Of a stretch of DNA of 49,402 nt, positions 1 through 8,256 are shown piece after piece. This DNA is from Methylobacterium amylolyticum (lineage in GTDB: Bacteria; Pseudomonadota; Alphaproteobacteria; Rhizobiales; Beijerinckiaceae), in the NCBI RefSeq assembly GCF_030700245.1, contig NZ_JAUYZI010000034.1:1-49402 (forward strand), written 5' to 3'. The notes beneath the pieces are model-generated. The model was given only the letters and a program-made list of their open reading frames with translations, had not been told where the DNA came from and made no database searches. Positions within the stretch are counted from its first letter, which is position 1. Each line of letters starts with the position of its first letter. The position numbers and the translations under genes were made by a program.

Positions 1-1890
1 TCACAGGAACCCGATGGAGAACCAGGGGACGAGGATGATGACGAGCAGGCCGACGAGCAGGGCGAGGATGTAGCCCACGATCGGGCGCATCCCTGCGTCC
101 GGGTGGATCCGGCTGATCGCGCAGGCGGCGTAGTAGCCGACCCCGAACGGCGGGGCGAACAGACCCACGCCCATCGCCAGGATCACCACCATCGCGTAGT
201 GCACCTCGTGCACGCCCACCGTGCGCGCGATCGGGAACAGCAGCGGCCCGAACAGCACGATCGCCGGGATCCCCTCCAGAACCGAGCCCAGGATCACGAA
301 CGCCACCGCCGACACGAACAGGAAGCCCAGCGCCCCCCCCGGCAGGCTGGTCATCGCCGAGGCCAGCGTCTGCGAGAAGCCCGACTGCGTCAGCGCCCAC
401 GCCATCCCCGTGGCCGCCCCGATGATCAGCAGGATCGCCCCCGACAGCGTCGCGGTCATCACCAGCATCGGGTACAGCCGCCCCCAGGCGAACTGCCGGT
501 AGATCAGCAGCCCCGCCAGCACCGCGTAGACGATGCCGATGGTCGACACCTCGGTCGCGGTCGCGATGCCCTCCACCACCGCGAACCGGATCACGAACGG
601 CAGGGCGAGCGCCGGCAGCGCCACCAGGAAGGTCTTGCCGATCACCCGTCCCGAGGGCCGGGCGACGTGGCTGAGATCCTCGCCCCGGTAGCGCCACCAC
701 ACCAGCGCGCACAGCGTCACGGCGAGCACCAGCCCCGGCATCAGCCCGCCGGTGAACAGCGCGGTGATCGACACCCCCGTGACCGAGCCGATGGTGATCA
801 GCACGATGGACGGCGGGATCGTCTCGGTCTGCGCGCCCGTGGCCGAGAGCAGCGCCACGAGGTCGCCCTCCTTGGCGCCGCGCGCCTTCATCTCGGGAAA
901 CAGCACCGGGGCGACCGCGGCCATGTCGGCGGCCTTCGAGCCGGAGATCCCTGAGACGAGGTACATCGCCCCCACCAGCACGTAGGACAGGCCGCCGCGC
1001 ACGTGGCCGAGCAGGCTCGCCAGGAAGCCGACCATGGCGCGGGCCATGCCGGTCATCTCGATCAGCAGGCCGAGGAACACGAACAGCGGCACGGCGAGCA
1101 GGATGAGGTGGCTCATGCCCTCGTCCATGCGGCCCACCACGACCATGCTCGGCGCGTTGGTGGTCAGCGTGATGTAGGCGAAGGTCGACAGCCCGAAGGC
1201 GAAGGCGATCGGCACGCCGGAGAACACCAGGGCGCCGACGCCCAGCACGAAGAACAGCAGCAGGTTGATGTTGCCGAGCCCCGAGAGCACCGGCTGGAGG
1301 GCGGTCACGCCGGCGGCGACGCCGATGCCCAGCGCGAGCGCGCCGGCGGTGAGGCGCCAGTCGGCGGTCTCGGCCAGCCGGATCAGGGCGATGGCGAGCA
1401 TCAGGCCGAAGCCGACGGGCAGGGCGGCGGCGCGCCAGGCGTTGTTGAGTTCGAGCGCGGGGGTCTGGACGAAGATCTCCTCGCTGGCGAACTCGTAGGC
1501 GGGGTGCAGCACCAGGGCGACGAAGATCAGGCCGGCCACCAGCGCCACGGTGTCGAGGAAGGCGCGGGTGCGGGGCCCGGCCATGGCGACCAGCGCGGTC
1601 ATGCGCATGTGCTCGGCGCGGCGGAAGGCGACCACCGCGCCGAGCATGGCGAGCCACAGGAACAGGATGCCGGCGAGCTCGTCGGACCAGACCAGGGGGG
1701 CGTGCAGCAGGTAGCGGCTGACGACGCCCGAGAGCAGGACGGCGATCTCGGCCACGACGAGCAGGGCGGCGGGGATCTCGACGAGGTGGCCCAGGCCGTT
1801 GTCCAGCGCCCTGAGCCAGGGCCGGGCCCGCAGCGGCGGATCCGCCACGGCCCCCGGTGCGGCCTCAGCCGCCGCGATGTCGATCTGCAT
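1..1890 (-). CDS. TRAP transporter fused permease subunit (DctQ-DctM)
   Basis: Membrane part of a tripartite ATP-independent periplasmic transporter, which imports carboxylates using an ion gradient together with a periplasmic binding protein. The 629-residue protein has a DctQ-like small subunit in about residues 25-175 (four hydrophobic segments; motif VWSDELAGILFLW), a linker helix, and a DctM-like large subunit from about residue 190 with many membrane segments. This matches the known fused QM type. The ATG at 1890 was chosen because GAGGAGGGA lies just upstream; the frame stays open further, but without such a site. The stop codon is the first three bases of the window, so the gene is complete. 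It follows the ThDP enzyme by 58 bp on the same strand. The matching binding protein is at 6852-7937. Substrate unknown; a C4-dicarboxylate or other organic acid is likely. Confidence 0.93.
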   Translation of the reverse strand: MQIDIAAAEAAPGAVADPPLRARPWLRALDNGLGHLVEIPAALLVVAEIAVLLSGVVSRYLLHAPLVWSDELAGILFLWLAMLGAVVAFRRAEHMRMTALVAMAGPRTRAFLDTVALVAGLIFVALVLHPAYEFASEEIFVQTPALELNNAWRAAALPVGFGLMLAIALIRLAETADWRLTAGALALGIGVAAGVTALQPVLSGLGNINLLLFFVLGVGALVFSGVPIAFAFGLSTFAYITLTTNAPSMVVVGRMDEGMSHLILLAVPLFVFLGLLIEMTGMARAMVGFLASLLGHVRGGLSYVLVGAMYLVSGISGSKAADMAAVAPVLFPEMKARGAKEGDLVALLSATGAQTETIPPSIVLITIGSVTGVSITALFTGGLMPGLVLAVTLCALVWWRYRGEDLSHVARPSGRVIGKTFLVALPALALPFVIRFAVVEGIATATEVSTIGIVYAVLAGLLIYRQFAWGRLYPMLVMTATLSGAILLIIGAATGMAWALTQSGFSQTLASAMTSLPGGALGFLFVSAVAFVILGSVLEGIPAIVLFGPLLFPIARTVGVHEVHYAMVVILAMGVGLFAPPFGVGYYAACAISRIHPDAGMRPIVGYILALLVGLLVIILVPWFSIGFL

Positions 1891-1948
1891 GGCGATTCCC
1901 TCCTCGATGGTGTGCCGGGGTCTTCGCCCCGTCTTGCCGGTTCCCGGT

Positions 1949-3679
1949 CTACGACGTTCCGGCGGCGTCCGTCCCGCGCCAGCGGCGCTCGGCCTCATCC
2001 CAGGCCGCCAGCGGCTGGAGATCGGGGACCCAGGCGAGACCGGTCTTGGCGTCCGAGGATACCGCCTCCGGCGTCACGACCACGTCGAGGAGCGCCGGCC
2101 GGTTGGCCATCGCCCGGGCGATCGCCGGCCCGAGCTGCTCGGCCGTCTCGACCCGCTCGCCGTGCATGCCGAAGGCCCGGGCCATCGCCGCGTGGTCGCT
2201 GAACTGGAGCTTGGTGCCCACGACCTTGCCGTGCGTGACGGTCTGGTCGTGCACCTCGATCTGCCACGCGCCGTTGTTGGCCACGACGATCAGCACGGGC
2301 GCCTTGTGGCGTGCGGCGGTGTCGAGCTCGATGGCGTTGAAGCCGAAGGCGCCGTCGCCGGTCGCCACCAGCACGGTCCTGTCCGGGGCGGCGAGGCTCG
2401 CACTGATACCGTAGGGCACGCCGACGCCGATGCAGCCGAACGGGCCGGGATCGAGCATGGTCGGCGCCGAGAGACCGACGCGGGCGAAGCTCAAAAAATC
2501 GCCGCCGTCGGTGACGACGATGGAATCCTGGGGGATCGCGTCCTGGAGCGCGGCGAGCACCCGGTTCGGGTGCAGGCGGCCGTCGCCGCCGGCCGGCGCC
2601 TCGGCCATCGTCTGCCGCAGTTTCTTGGCCCGCGCCTCGTGGCTGGCCCGCAACGTGCCCGCCCAACCGCGGTCGACGGCGGACGGCCGGTTGCCCGCAG
2701 CCTCCACCAGCGCCCGCAGGGCCGGGCCTGCGGCGGACAGGATCTCCACCGCCCCGCGGCGGTTGTCGCGCAACTCCTGCGGGATGTCGGCGATGCGCAC
2801 GAACGTCGCGTTCCCGAACACCGCCGGGGAGCCGTAGGCGAGCTGGAAGTCGAGGCGGCGGCCGACCGTCAGGATCACGTCGGCGTCGGTCATCACCGCC
2901 CCGCGCATGGCCGCGACCACGGCGGGATGGCTGTCGGGCACGAGGCCCCGGCTCTCGCCGGTGTCGAGGTAGACGGCGCCGAGCCGGTCGAGGAGGGCGG
3001 TCAGTTCCGGTCCCGCCCCGCGGGCGCCGCGGCCGGAGATGACGAGCACGCGCCGGGCCGACCACAGCAGCTCGACGGCCTCGGCGATCCGGTCCGGGTC
3101 GGGCCGCGCCAGCGTGCGGGGCCGGGGGGAGAGGTGCTCGGGCAGTTGCAGCGCCGCGGGCACCGGCTGGCGCATCGTGTCGGTGGGGAAATCGATGTAG
3201 GCGGGCCCGGGCTCGCCGCCCTCGCCGAGCGCCCGGGAGATCGCCTCGTCGAGCTCGGCCAGCGCCAGCGTCGGCTCGCGCACGGTGCGCGCGTAGCGGG
3301 TGATCGAGCGGACGATCGCGGTGTGGTCGATGTCCTGCAACCCGCCGCGGTTCTCCTGGGCGCGGGGGCTCGTGCCCGAGATCACCAGCACGGGCGCGCG
3401 GGAGACGTGGGCGTTGGCGATGCCGGTGACCGCGTTGGTCATGCCGGGCCCGGCGGTGACCAGGGCGACGCCCAGCCCGCCCGTCACCTCCGCGTGCGCC
3501 TGCGCCATGTGGACCGCGGCGCGCTCGTCGCGCACGTCGACGATCGCGATGCCCTCGGCGTCGAGGCGCATGAAGATCGGCATGATGTGGCCGCCGCACA
3601 GGGCGAAGACCCGCTCGACGCCGCGCGCCTTCAGCGACTTGGCGACCAGGGCGGCGACGCTGTCGTTCGGGATCTGCAT
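1949..3679 (-). CDS. Thiamine-diphosphate enzyme, 2-hydroxyacyl-CoA lyase / oxalyl-CoA decarboxylase-like
   Basis: A 576-residue enzyme of the acetolactate synthase/pyruvate decarboxylase fold with the N-terminal pyrimidine-binding, central and C-terminal diphosphate-binding domains in the usual order. Visible landmarks are the cofactor-activating Glu at position 52 (VRDERAA), TAGPGMTNAV, and the Mg-ThDP motif from GDG at residues 441-443 to NNG about 27 residues later. The stretch GDGAFGFNAIELDT resembles the GDSAFGFSGMEVET type of 2-hydroxyacyl-CoA lyases and oxalyl-CoA decarboxylases more than acetolactate synthases, and the ENRGGLQ region agrees. I infer cleavage of a 2-hydroxyacyl-CoA or decarboxylation of an acyl-CoA; a neighbouring acyl-CoA synthetase could supply the substrate. 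The start at 3679 has AAGGA upstream. A generic acetolactate synthase large-subunit paralogue is the alternative; no small subunit is nearby. Confidence 0.85.
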   Translation of the reverse strand: MQIPNDSVAALVAKSLKARGVERVFALCGGHIMPIFMRLDAEGIAIVDVRDERAAVHMAQAHAEVTGGLGVALVTAGPGMTNAVTGIANAHVSRAPVLVISGTSPRAQENRGGLQDIDHTAIVRSITRYARTVREPTLALAELDEAISRALGEGGEPGPAYIDFPTDTMRQPVPAALQLPEHLSPRPRTLARPDPDRIAEAVELLWSARRVLVISGRGARGAGPELTALLDRLGAVYLDTGESRGLVPDSHPAVVAAMRGAVMTDADVILTVGRRLDFQLAYGSPAVFGNATFVRIADIPQELRDNRRGAVEILSAAGPALRALVEAAGNRPSAVDRGWAGTLRASHEARAKKLRQTMAEAPAGGDGRLHPNRVLAALQDAIPQDSIVVTDGGDFLSFARVGLSAPTMLDPGPFGCIGVGVPYGISASLAAPDRTVLVATGDGAFGFNAIELDTAARHKAPVLIVVANNGAWQIEVHDQTVTHGKVVGTKLQFSDHAAMARAFGMHGERVETAEQLGPAIARAMANRPALLDVVVTPEAVSSDAKTGLAWVPDLQPLAAWDEAERRWRGTDAAGTS

Positions 3680-3765
3680 GGGGCGGTCCTTATCCGGGGA
3701 TGCTCAGGGCCGTGCCCGACCAAATTGGGCACGGTACACGACGGTTCGGTGTTCAGCCCGGCGCT

Positions 3766-3905
3766 CCCGACCACCCCCCTCATCCTGAGGTGCCCGCGCA
3801 GCGGGCCTCGAAGGAGACCTCCAGGGATCGCGCGGCCGGCTGGAGGGCTCCCTCAAAGCCCCTTGCCCGGGCAAGGGGCACCTCAGGATGAGGGGGGTGG
3901 TCGGG
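3766..3905. repeat. Intergenic palindromic element with 29-bp perfect inverted repeat
   Basis: The arms 3766-3794 and 3877-3905 are exact reverse complements (29 of 29), beginning CCCGACCACCCCCCTCATCC. Between them lie a GGCCTCGAAGGAG segment and a second palindrome, CCCCTTGCCCGGGCAAGGGG, at 3859-3878. The element resembles the multicopy CTCATCCTGAGG-type intergenic repeats of Methylobacterium and Bradyrhizobium (recognition from memory). It lies between two leftward genes and could fold as a long hairpin in the transcript, possibly limiting readthrough. Confidence 0.8.
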
Positions 3906-3957
3906 ATCCGACGATCCGGACGCAGCTCTGTCGTGGACCGTGCAGATCGGGTCGGGC

Positions 3958-4890
3958 TCAGCCGAGCCACGCGACGAGGGCCGAGACGGTGAGGACGGAG
4001 ACGAGGTGCGAGATCAGGATCGCGCCCGAGGTCACCCCCGCCTGGAGCCGGTACAGCTTGGCGATGGTGAACGGCCCGGAGCCGATCGGCAGGGCGCTGA
4101 GCAGCACCGCTGCCCGGGCCCAGAGGGGCGGCACGTCGAACACCCCGTAGACGAGGAGCGCCGTCACCGCGGGCTGGAACAGCAGCTTCAGGACGACGAG
4201 CAGGCCGATCGTCCGCCGGTCGCCGGCGAGCGCGCTCTCCTGGGCGAGGAACAGGCCGATGCAGACCAGCGCGCTCGGCGAGGCCGCGCCGCCCAGCAGC
4301 TTGGCGGCGGTCTCCAGCGGTGCCGGGATGGGCAGCCCGGTGAGGCCGACGGCGAGCCCGGCGATCGGCGCGATGAACAGCGGGTTGCGCAGCAGCGACA
4401 GCAGCACCCGCCGCACGGTGCCGCGGCGGTCGACGCCCCGGCGCAGGTCGAACTCCACCAGCACGATCGCGGTGAGGAACAGGACGCAGGCGGTGAACAG
4501 GGTGGCGATCACCGCCGCCGGCAGCCCCTCCGGCCCGAACACCAGCAGGCAGAGCGGGATGCCCATGAAGCCGACGTTGCTGTAGCCGGCATCCAGCCCC
4601 TCGATGCTGGCATCGGCGATCGAGCCGCCGCGCCGCCGCCCGACCCAGAACGCCAGCGCGAAGGTGAGCGCGATGCCCCCGGCGAACCCCGCCGCGAAGC
4701 CGACCTGCCCGATCTCGGCCGGGGTGATCTTCGCCATGGTGGTGAAGATCAGCGCCGGCAGGGCGAGGTAGACCGCGAAGCGGTTGATGCTGTCGGTCGA
4801 TTCGCGCGTGAACCCGCCGAACCGCCCGCACAGGAAGCCCACGAGGATCAGCGCGAAGATCGGGACCGCCGCGTTCAGGACCGCCTGCAT
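3958..4890 (-). CDS. AEC family transporter (auxin efflux carrier/malonate carrier type)
   Basis: A 310-residue integral membrane protein with about ten hydrophobic segments in two halves, as usual for the AEC family (bacterial MdcF-like malonate permeases and relatives). The N-terminal half carries the typical FGGFTRESTDSINRFAVYLA and YSNVGFMGIPL stretches, the latter with the conserved Asn-Val-Gly-Phe-Met-Gly motif of the family. The ATG at 4890 starts directly with a membrane helix, as in homologues. It sits between the acyl-CoA synthetase (59 bp upstream) and the ThDP enzyme (separated by the palindromic element at 3766-3905). The context suggests movement of a carboxylate belonging to the same pathway as the TRAP system. 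Direction of transport cannot be told. Confidence 0.88.
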   Translation of the reverse strand: MQAVLNAAVPIFALILVGFLCGRFGGFTRESTDSINRFAVYLALPALIFTTMAKITPAEIGQVGFAAGFAGGIALTFALAFWVGRRRGGSIADASIEGLDAGYSNVGFMGIPLCLLVFGPEGLPAAVIATLFTACVLFLTAIVLVEFDLRRGVDRRGTVRRVLLSLLRNPLFIAPIAGLAVGLTGLPIPAPLETAAKLLGGAASPSALVCIGLFLAQESALAGDRRTIGLLVVLKLLFQPAVTALLVYGVFDVPPLWARAAVLLSALPIGSGPFTIAKLYRLQAGVTSGAILISHLVSVLTVSALVAWLG

Positions 4891-4948
4891 CGCACCTTCC
4901 GTGCCCGGACATCGTCGCGCGAGGGAAGGCCGTCATCGGGCGCGCCCG

Positions 4949-6520
4949 TCAAGCCGGCGCGCCGGGCGCGGCGCGCAACTGGTCCTTGAGCACCCGGTAG
5001 AGCACCTTGCCGGTGGCGTTGCGCGGCAGCTCGTCGGCCGCGACGAACGAGCAGGTGCGCGGCCGCTTGTAGCCGGCCAGCCGGTCGCGGCTCCAGCCGA
5101 GCAGGTCGGCCTCGGCGAGGCTGGCGCCGGGGTGCAGCACGACGACGGCGTGGACGCGCTCGCCCCACTTCGCATCGGGCAGGCCGACCACCGCCACGTC
5201 CTGCACGCAGGGGTGGGCGCCGAGCGCCGCCTCGACCTCGGACGGGTAGACGTTCTCGCCGCCCGAGATGATCATGTTGCTCTTGCGGTCGACGAGGTGG
5301 ATGAACCCGTCCGCGTCGCGCCGAGCCATGTCGCCGACCGTGCAGTAGTCGCCGCGGAAGGCGGCCTGCGTCTTCTCCGGCAGCTTCCAGTAGCCGTCGA
5401 ACGTGTAGGGGTTGCAGGAGTAGAGTTCGCCGGGCTCCCCGTCCGGCACCTCGTTGCCGTCCGCGTCGAGGAGCCGGATCGGCGCCGAGCCGACGCATTC
5501 GCGCCCCACCGAGCCGAGCTTGGTGAACTGGTCGCGGGGGTGGAGCATCGTCACCCAGCCGGTCTCGGTCGCCCCGTACAGCTCGTAGAGGCCCGAGTTG
5601 TGGAACAGCCCCATCACCGCCCGCTTGGTCTCCTGCCGGGCGGGGGCGGAGGAGATCATCAGCTTGGTGACGCGGTCGAGGTCGTAGCGCGAACTCTCGG
5701 CCGCCGAGAGGCCGAGCATCATGATGTAGTGGGTCGGCACCAGCGAGGTGAAGGTCGCCCCACCCTCGCTGAGCGTGCGCAGGCAGTGCTCCGGGTCGAA
5801 GTGCTTGCGCGAGTAGATCGTCGTCGCAGCCCCGCAGTAGCTGAACGCCCCGAAGAAGTAGAGCGAGTTGGCGTGGCACATCGGCATGACGAGGAGCGCC
5901 CCGTCGTCCCGGTGGATGCCGAGCTCGATCTCGGTGCACAGCGCCATCAGGCTGGCGCCGCGGTGGCTGCGGATCGCGCCCTTCGGGTTGCCGGTGGTGC
6001 CCGAGGTGTACATCAGCATCCACGGGTCGGCGGCGCCGACCGCGACCGCGGGCTCGGCGTCGCTCGCGGCCGCCAGGAACGCCTCGTAGTCCCGGTAGCC
6101 CGCCGGGCAGGGCGCGGCGCCGAAATGGATGATGCAGTCCTCGCGCAGGCCGAGGTCGGCGCGCACCGCCTCGACCGCGCCGGCCAGCTCGTCCTGGACG
6201 ATCAGCGCGGACGCCTCGGCGTTGGTGACGATGAAGCGGATCTCGGGGCCGACGAGGCGGAAGTTGATCGGCACCGCCACGAGGCCGGCCTTGGCGGTGG
6301 CGGCGTAGATCTCGGCCCACTCGACGCAGTTGTAGGCCAGCACCGCGACGCGGGCGCCCTTCTTGAGCCCGAGGCCGAGCAGCGCGTTGGCGAGCCGGCA
6401 GGCGCGGGCGTTCCACAGCCGGAACGACATCGACCGCTCCAGGTCGCGCGCGCCGAGCCGCTCCGGCGTCAGCCTTGCGTGCACCGCGAGCATCTGCCCG
6501 AGCGTCAGAAGCTCCTTCAT
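4949..6520 (-). CDS. AMP-forming acyl-CoA synthetase
   Basis: ANL-superfamily ligase of 523 residues that activates a carboxylic acid to its CoA thioester through an acyl-adenylate. Core motifs appear in order: A3 P-loop YTSGTTGNPKG (about residues 167-177), A5 YGATETG, A7 GDMARRDADGF, A8 VDRKSNMIISGGENVYPSE, and A10 LPRNATGKVL near the C-terminus with the adenylation Lys. The ATG at 6520 is preceded by GGAGG at good distance. Length and motifs fit the medium/long-chain or aryl/alkyl acid ligases; acid specificity cannot be assigned. It is leftward, downstream of the TRAP binding protein but separated by about 330 bp of palindromic repeats, and upstream of the AEC carrier and ThDP enzyme. Confidence 0.94.
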   Translation of the reverse strand: MKELLTLGQMLAVHARLTPERLGARDLERSMSFRLWNARACRLANALLGLGLKKGARVAVLAYNCVEWAEIYAATAKAGLVAVPINFRLVGPEIRFIVTNAEASALIVQDELAGAVEAVRADLGLREDCIIHFGAAPCPAGYRDYEAFLAAASDAEPAVAVGAADPWMLMYTSGTTGNPKGAIRSHRGASLMALCTEIELGIHRDDGALLVMPMCHANSLYFFGAFSYCGAATTIYSRKHFDPEHCLRTLSEGGATFTSLVPTHYIMMLGLSAAESSRYDLDRVTKLMISSAPARQETKRAVMGLFHNSGLYELYGATETGWVTMLHPRDQFTKLGSVGRECVGSAPIRLLDADGNEVPDGEPGELYSCNPYTFDGYWKLPEKTQAAFRGDYCTVGDMARRDADGFIHLVDRKSNMIISGGENVYPSEVEAALGAHPCVQDVAVVGLPDAKWGERVHAVVVLHPGASLAEADLLGWSRDRLAGYKRPRTCSFVAADELPRNATGKVLYRVLKDQLRAAPGAPA

Positions 6521-6587
6521 GGCGAATCCTCCGCGTCTCTTCGGCCTTGGACGCCGTCAGGCACCGCCCGACGGCCCTTGCATCGGT

Positions 6588-6623
6588 CCGTCATTCCGGA
6601 GCCGCGCGGCCCCGGAATGACGG
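6588..6623. repeat. Palindromic intergenic element (12-bp arms)
   Basis: Perfect 12-bp inverted repeat CCGTCATTCCGG (6588-6599) and CCGGAATGACGG (6612-6623); the loop itself holds the 10-bp palindrome GCCGCGCGGC. It is a GTCATTCCGGG-type repeat of the kind found many times in alphaproteobacterial intergenic regions. It occupies part of the 331-bp gap between the acyl-CoA synthetase and the TRAP binding protein. Confidence 0.75.
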
Positions 6624-6674
6624 GAAAGGTCTGATACGATTTCCGGTTGATCGCTTCGGTCGTTCAATCCTCAT

Positions 6675-6766
6675 CCGTCATCGCGAACGCAGTGAAGCGA
6701 CCCAGGGCAGCCCGACATCTGCGAGCGTGGCGCACCTGGGTTGCTTCGCTCCGCTCGCAAAGACGG
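6675..6766. repeat. Large palindromic intergenic element (32-bp imperfect arms)
   Basis: Arms 6675-6706 and 6735-6766 pair at 26 of 32 positions (left arm starts CCGTCATCGCGAACGCAGTG; right arm ends GCTCGCAAAGACGG). The 28-nt loop is GC-rich. The sequence matches the common 'GCGAACGCAGTGAAGCGA...CTTCGCTCCGCTCGCAA' type of dispersed palindrome in Methylobacterium and relatives (from memory). With 6588-6623 it fills most of the gap; I see no gene here. Confidence 0.75.
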
Positions 6767-6851
6767 TGGCAGCGATCCTGAACTCTTCACCGGAACCCGT
6801 ATGAAAGCCGACGCTTCAAGCTCGGCGGCCACTCGGATTTTGGGTGCGATC

Positions 6852-7937
6852 TCAGCCGATCTGGCCGGCGTACTTCTCCAGGAGCGCCCACGCCTCCGGC
6901 CCGAACTTGCCCTTCCAGGTCTTGTAGAAGTCGGTCTTGGCCAGCGCCTGCTGGAATTGGGTCGGGTCGGTGGTGTTGAAGGTCAGGCCCTTGCCCTCCA
7001 GCTCCTTCTTCAGCGCCTCGCTGTCGCGGAGGTTGTCGGCGCGCTGCTTGAGGGCGGCGGCGTTGAAGTGCTTGGCCATCACCGCCTGGAGGTCGGCGGG
7101 AATCGTCTTCCAGACCCGGCCGCTGGCGAGCAGCCAGAACCCGTCCCAGGCGTGGTTGGTGAGCGAGCAGTACTTCTGCACCTCCCAGAACTTGGTGGCG
7201 TTGATGATCGCCAGCGGATTCTCCTGGCCGTCGGTGATCTTGGTCTGGAGCGCGGCGTAGGCCTCGCTCAGCGGGATGCTGGTCGGCGCGGCGCCGAGGG
7301 CGGTGAACAGCGACACCCACAGCGGCACCACCGGCACGCGGATCTTGAAGCCCTTGAGATCCTCCGGCCCCCGGATCGGCTTGGTGCTGGTCGTGACCTG
7401 CCGGAAGCCGTTGTCCCACATCGCCTCGAACGGCTGGAGGTTCGCCTTCTCGATGTTGCGGCGCATGTAGGCGCCGACCTCGCCGTCCATCGCCGGCCAG
7501 ACCTTGTCGTAGCTCGGGAAGGCGAAGCCCAGCGCCGGCAGCGCGGCGGCGGGCACCAGCGTCGACAGCAGGGTGGTCGGCATGGTCGCGAGTTCGAGGG
7601 CGCCCGCCCGGAGCTGCGAGATCATGTCCGTGTCGCTGCCGAGCTGGTTGTTCGGGAACACGGCGATCGTCAGCCGCCCGTTGGTCTCCGCCTCGATGGC
7701 GGTGACCGCCTCGGCCAGCCGGATGTTGAGCGAGTGGGTGAGCGGCACGTCATTGCCGAACTTCAGCTTCAGCGGCGCGCCCTGCGCCCGCAGGATCGCC
7801 GGCCGGAACACGGTGCCCGCGCCCAGCGCGGCGCCCGCGAGGCCGAGGAAGGCGCGCCGGCCGAGGGCCGAGGCCGGCCTCCCGGCCTCGGCCTGTGTAT
7901 CAGTCACGGGGACGGAGGTCGCGAGCGGCGCGGTCAA
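6852..7937 (-). CDS. dctP: TRAP transporter substrate-binding protein (DctP family)
   Basis: Periplasmic solute receptor of 361 residues. The N-terminus carries a twin-arginine type signal (GRRAFLGLAGAALGAG, then ILRAQGAP as the likely cleavage region), as in many alphaproteobacterial TRAP receptors. The mature part has the family pattern: LKFGNDVPLTHSLN at the start, VFPNNQLGSD, the Arg-containing segment GFKIRVP (the Arg normally binds the substrate carboxylate), and ALQTKITDGQENP. It is the first leftward gene after the divergent region facing the GntR gene, so it probably leads the leftward transcription unit. Partner membrane component: the fused QM protein at 1-1890, several genes away. 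A carboxylate ligand is inferred from the conserved Arg; identity unknown. Confidence 0.93.
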   Translation of the reverse strand: MTAPLATSVPVTDTQAEAGRPASALGRRAFLGLAGAALGAGTVFRPAILRAQGAPLKLKFGNDVPLTHSLNIRLAEAVTAIEAETNGRLTIAVFPNNQLGSDTDMISQLRAGALELATMPTTLLSTLVPAAALPALGFAFPSYDKVWPAMDGEVGAYMRRNIEKANLQPFEAMWDNGFRQVTTSTKPIRGPEDLKGFKIRVPVVPLWVSLFTALGAAPTSIPLSEAYAALQTKITDGQENPLAIINATKFWEVQKYCSLTNHAWDGFWLLASGRVWKTIPADLQAVMAKHFNAAALKQRADNLRDSEALKKELEGKGLTFNTTDPTQFQQALAKTDFYKTWKGKFGPEAWALLEKYAGQIG

Positions 7938-8170
7938 GGCGTTTCTCCCATGATCGCTGCGTCGCCAGTCGTCGCTGCGCGCAGCTTCGTGTCGCGAGGG
8001 CTATCGGTACACACCCTCAACCTGAAACGGCACTGGACGGCCGCCTGAACACGCGTGACAGGCCGAGCCGAATAGTGCGGCGGCGCCGGGATTATTGTGT
8101 CCGCCGCGCTCGACGCAGATCACCGGGGGTGATCGGCCGGGGCGGGGGTGCCGGTCGCTGATTCGTTTCG

Positions 8171-8200
8171 AATTCAAAGTTTGCATGCGAATTTGGAATT
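8171..8200. promoter_or_regulatory. Candidate GntR operator in divergent promoter region
   Basis: AATTCAAAGTTTGC-AT-GCGAATTTGGAATT is a 30-bp imperfect palindrome (11 of 14 pairs) inside an AT-rich patch within an otherwise very GC-rich 319-bp gap (7938-8256) between dctP and the GntR gene. Position and symmetry suit autoregulation by the adjacent GntR/FCD protein, with control of both directions. A weak promoter-like pair (TTGCAT at 8181, 17 nt, AATAGG) overlaps it on the plus strand. The rest of the gap shows no gene. Confidence 0.45.
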
Positions 8201-8256
8201 TGCAATAGGGGGGAAATGATGCAGGATCGCTGAGGAAGCGCGGAGGCCGAGGGACG

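Noticed and set aside
1003..6634. Long open frames on the plus strand opposite the TRAP, ThDP, AEC and CoA-ligase genes
   Set aside because: Their products are Arg/His/Gln/Gly-rich without domains; they arise from the lack of stop codons in very GC-rich DNA. The minus-strand genes have full family motifs.
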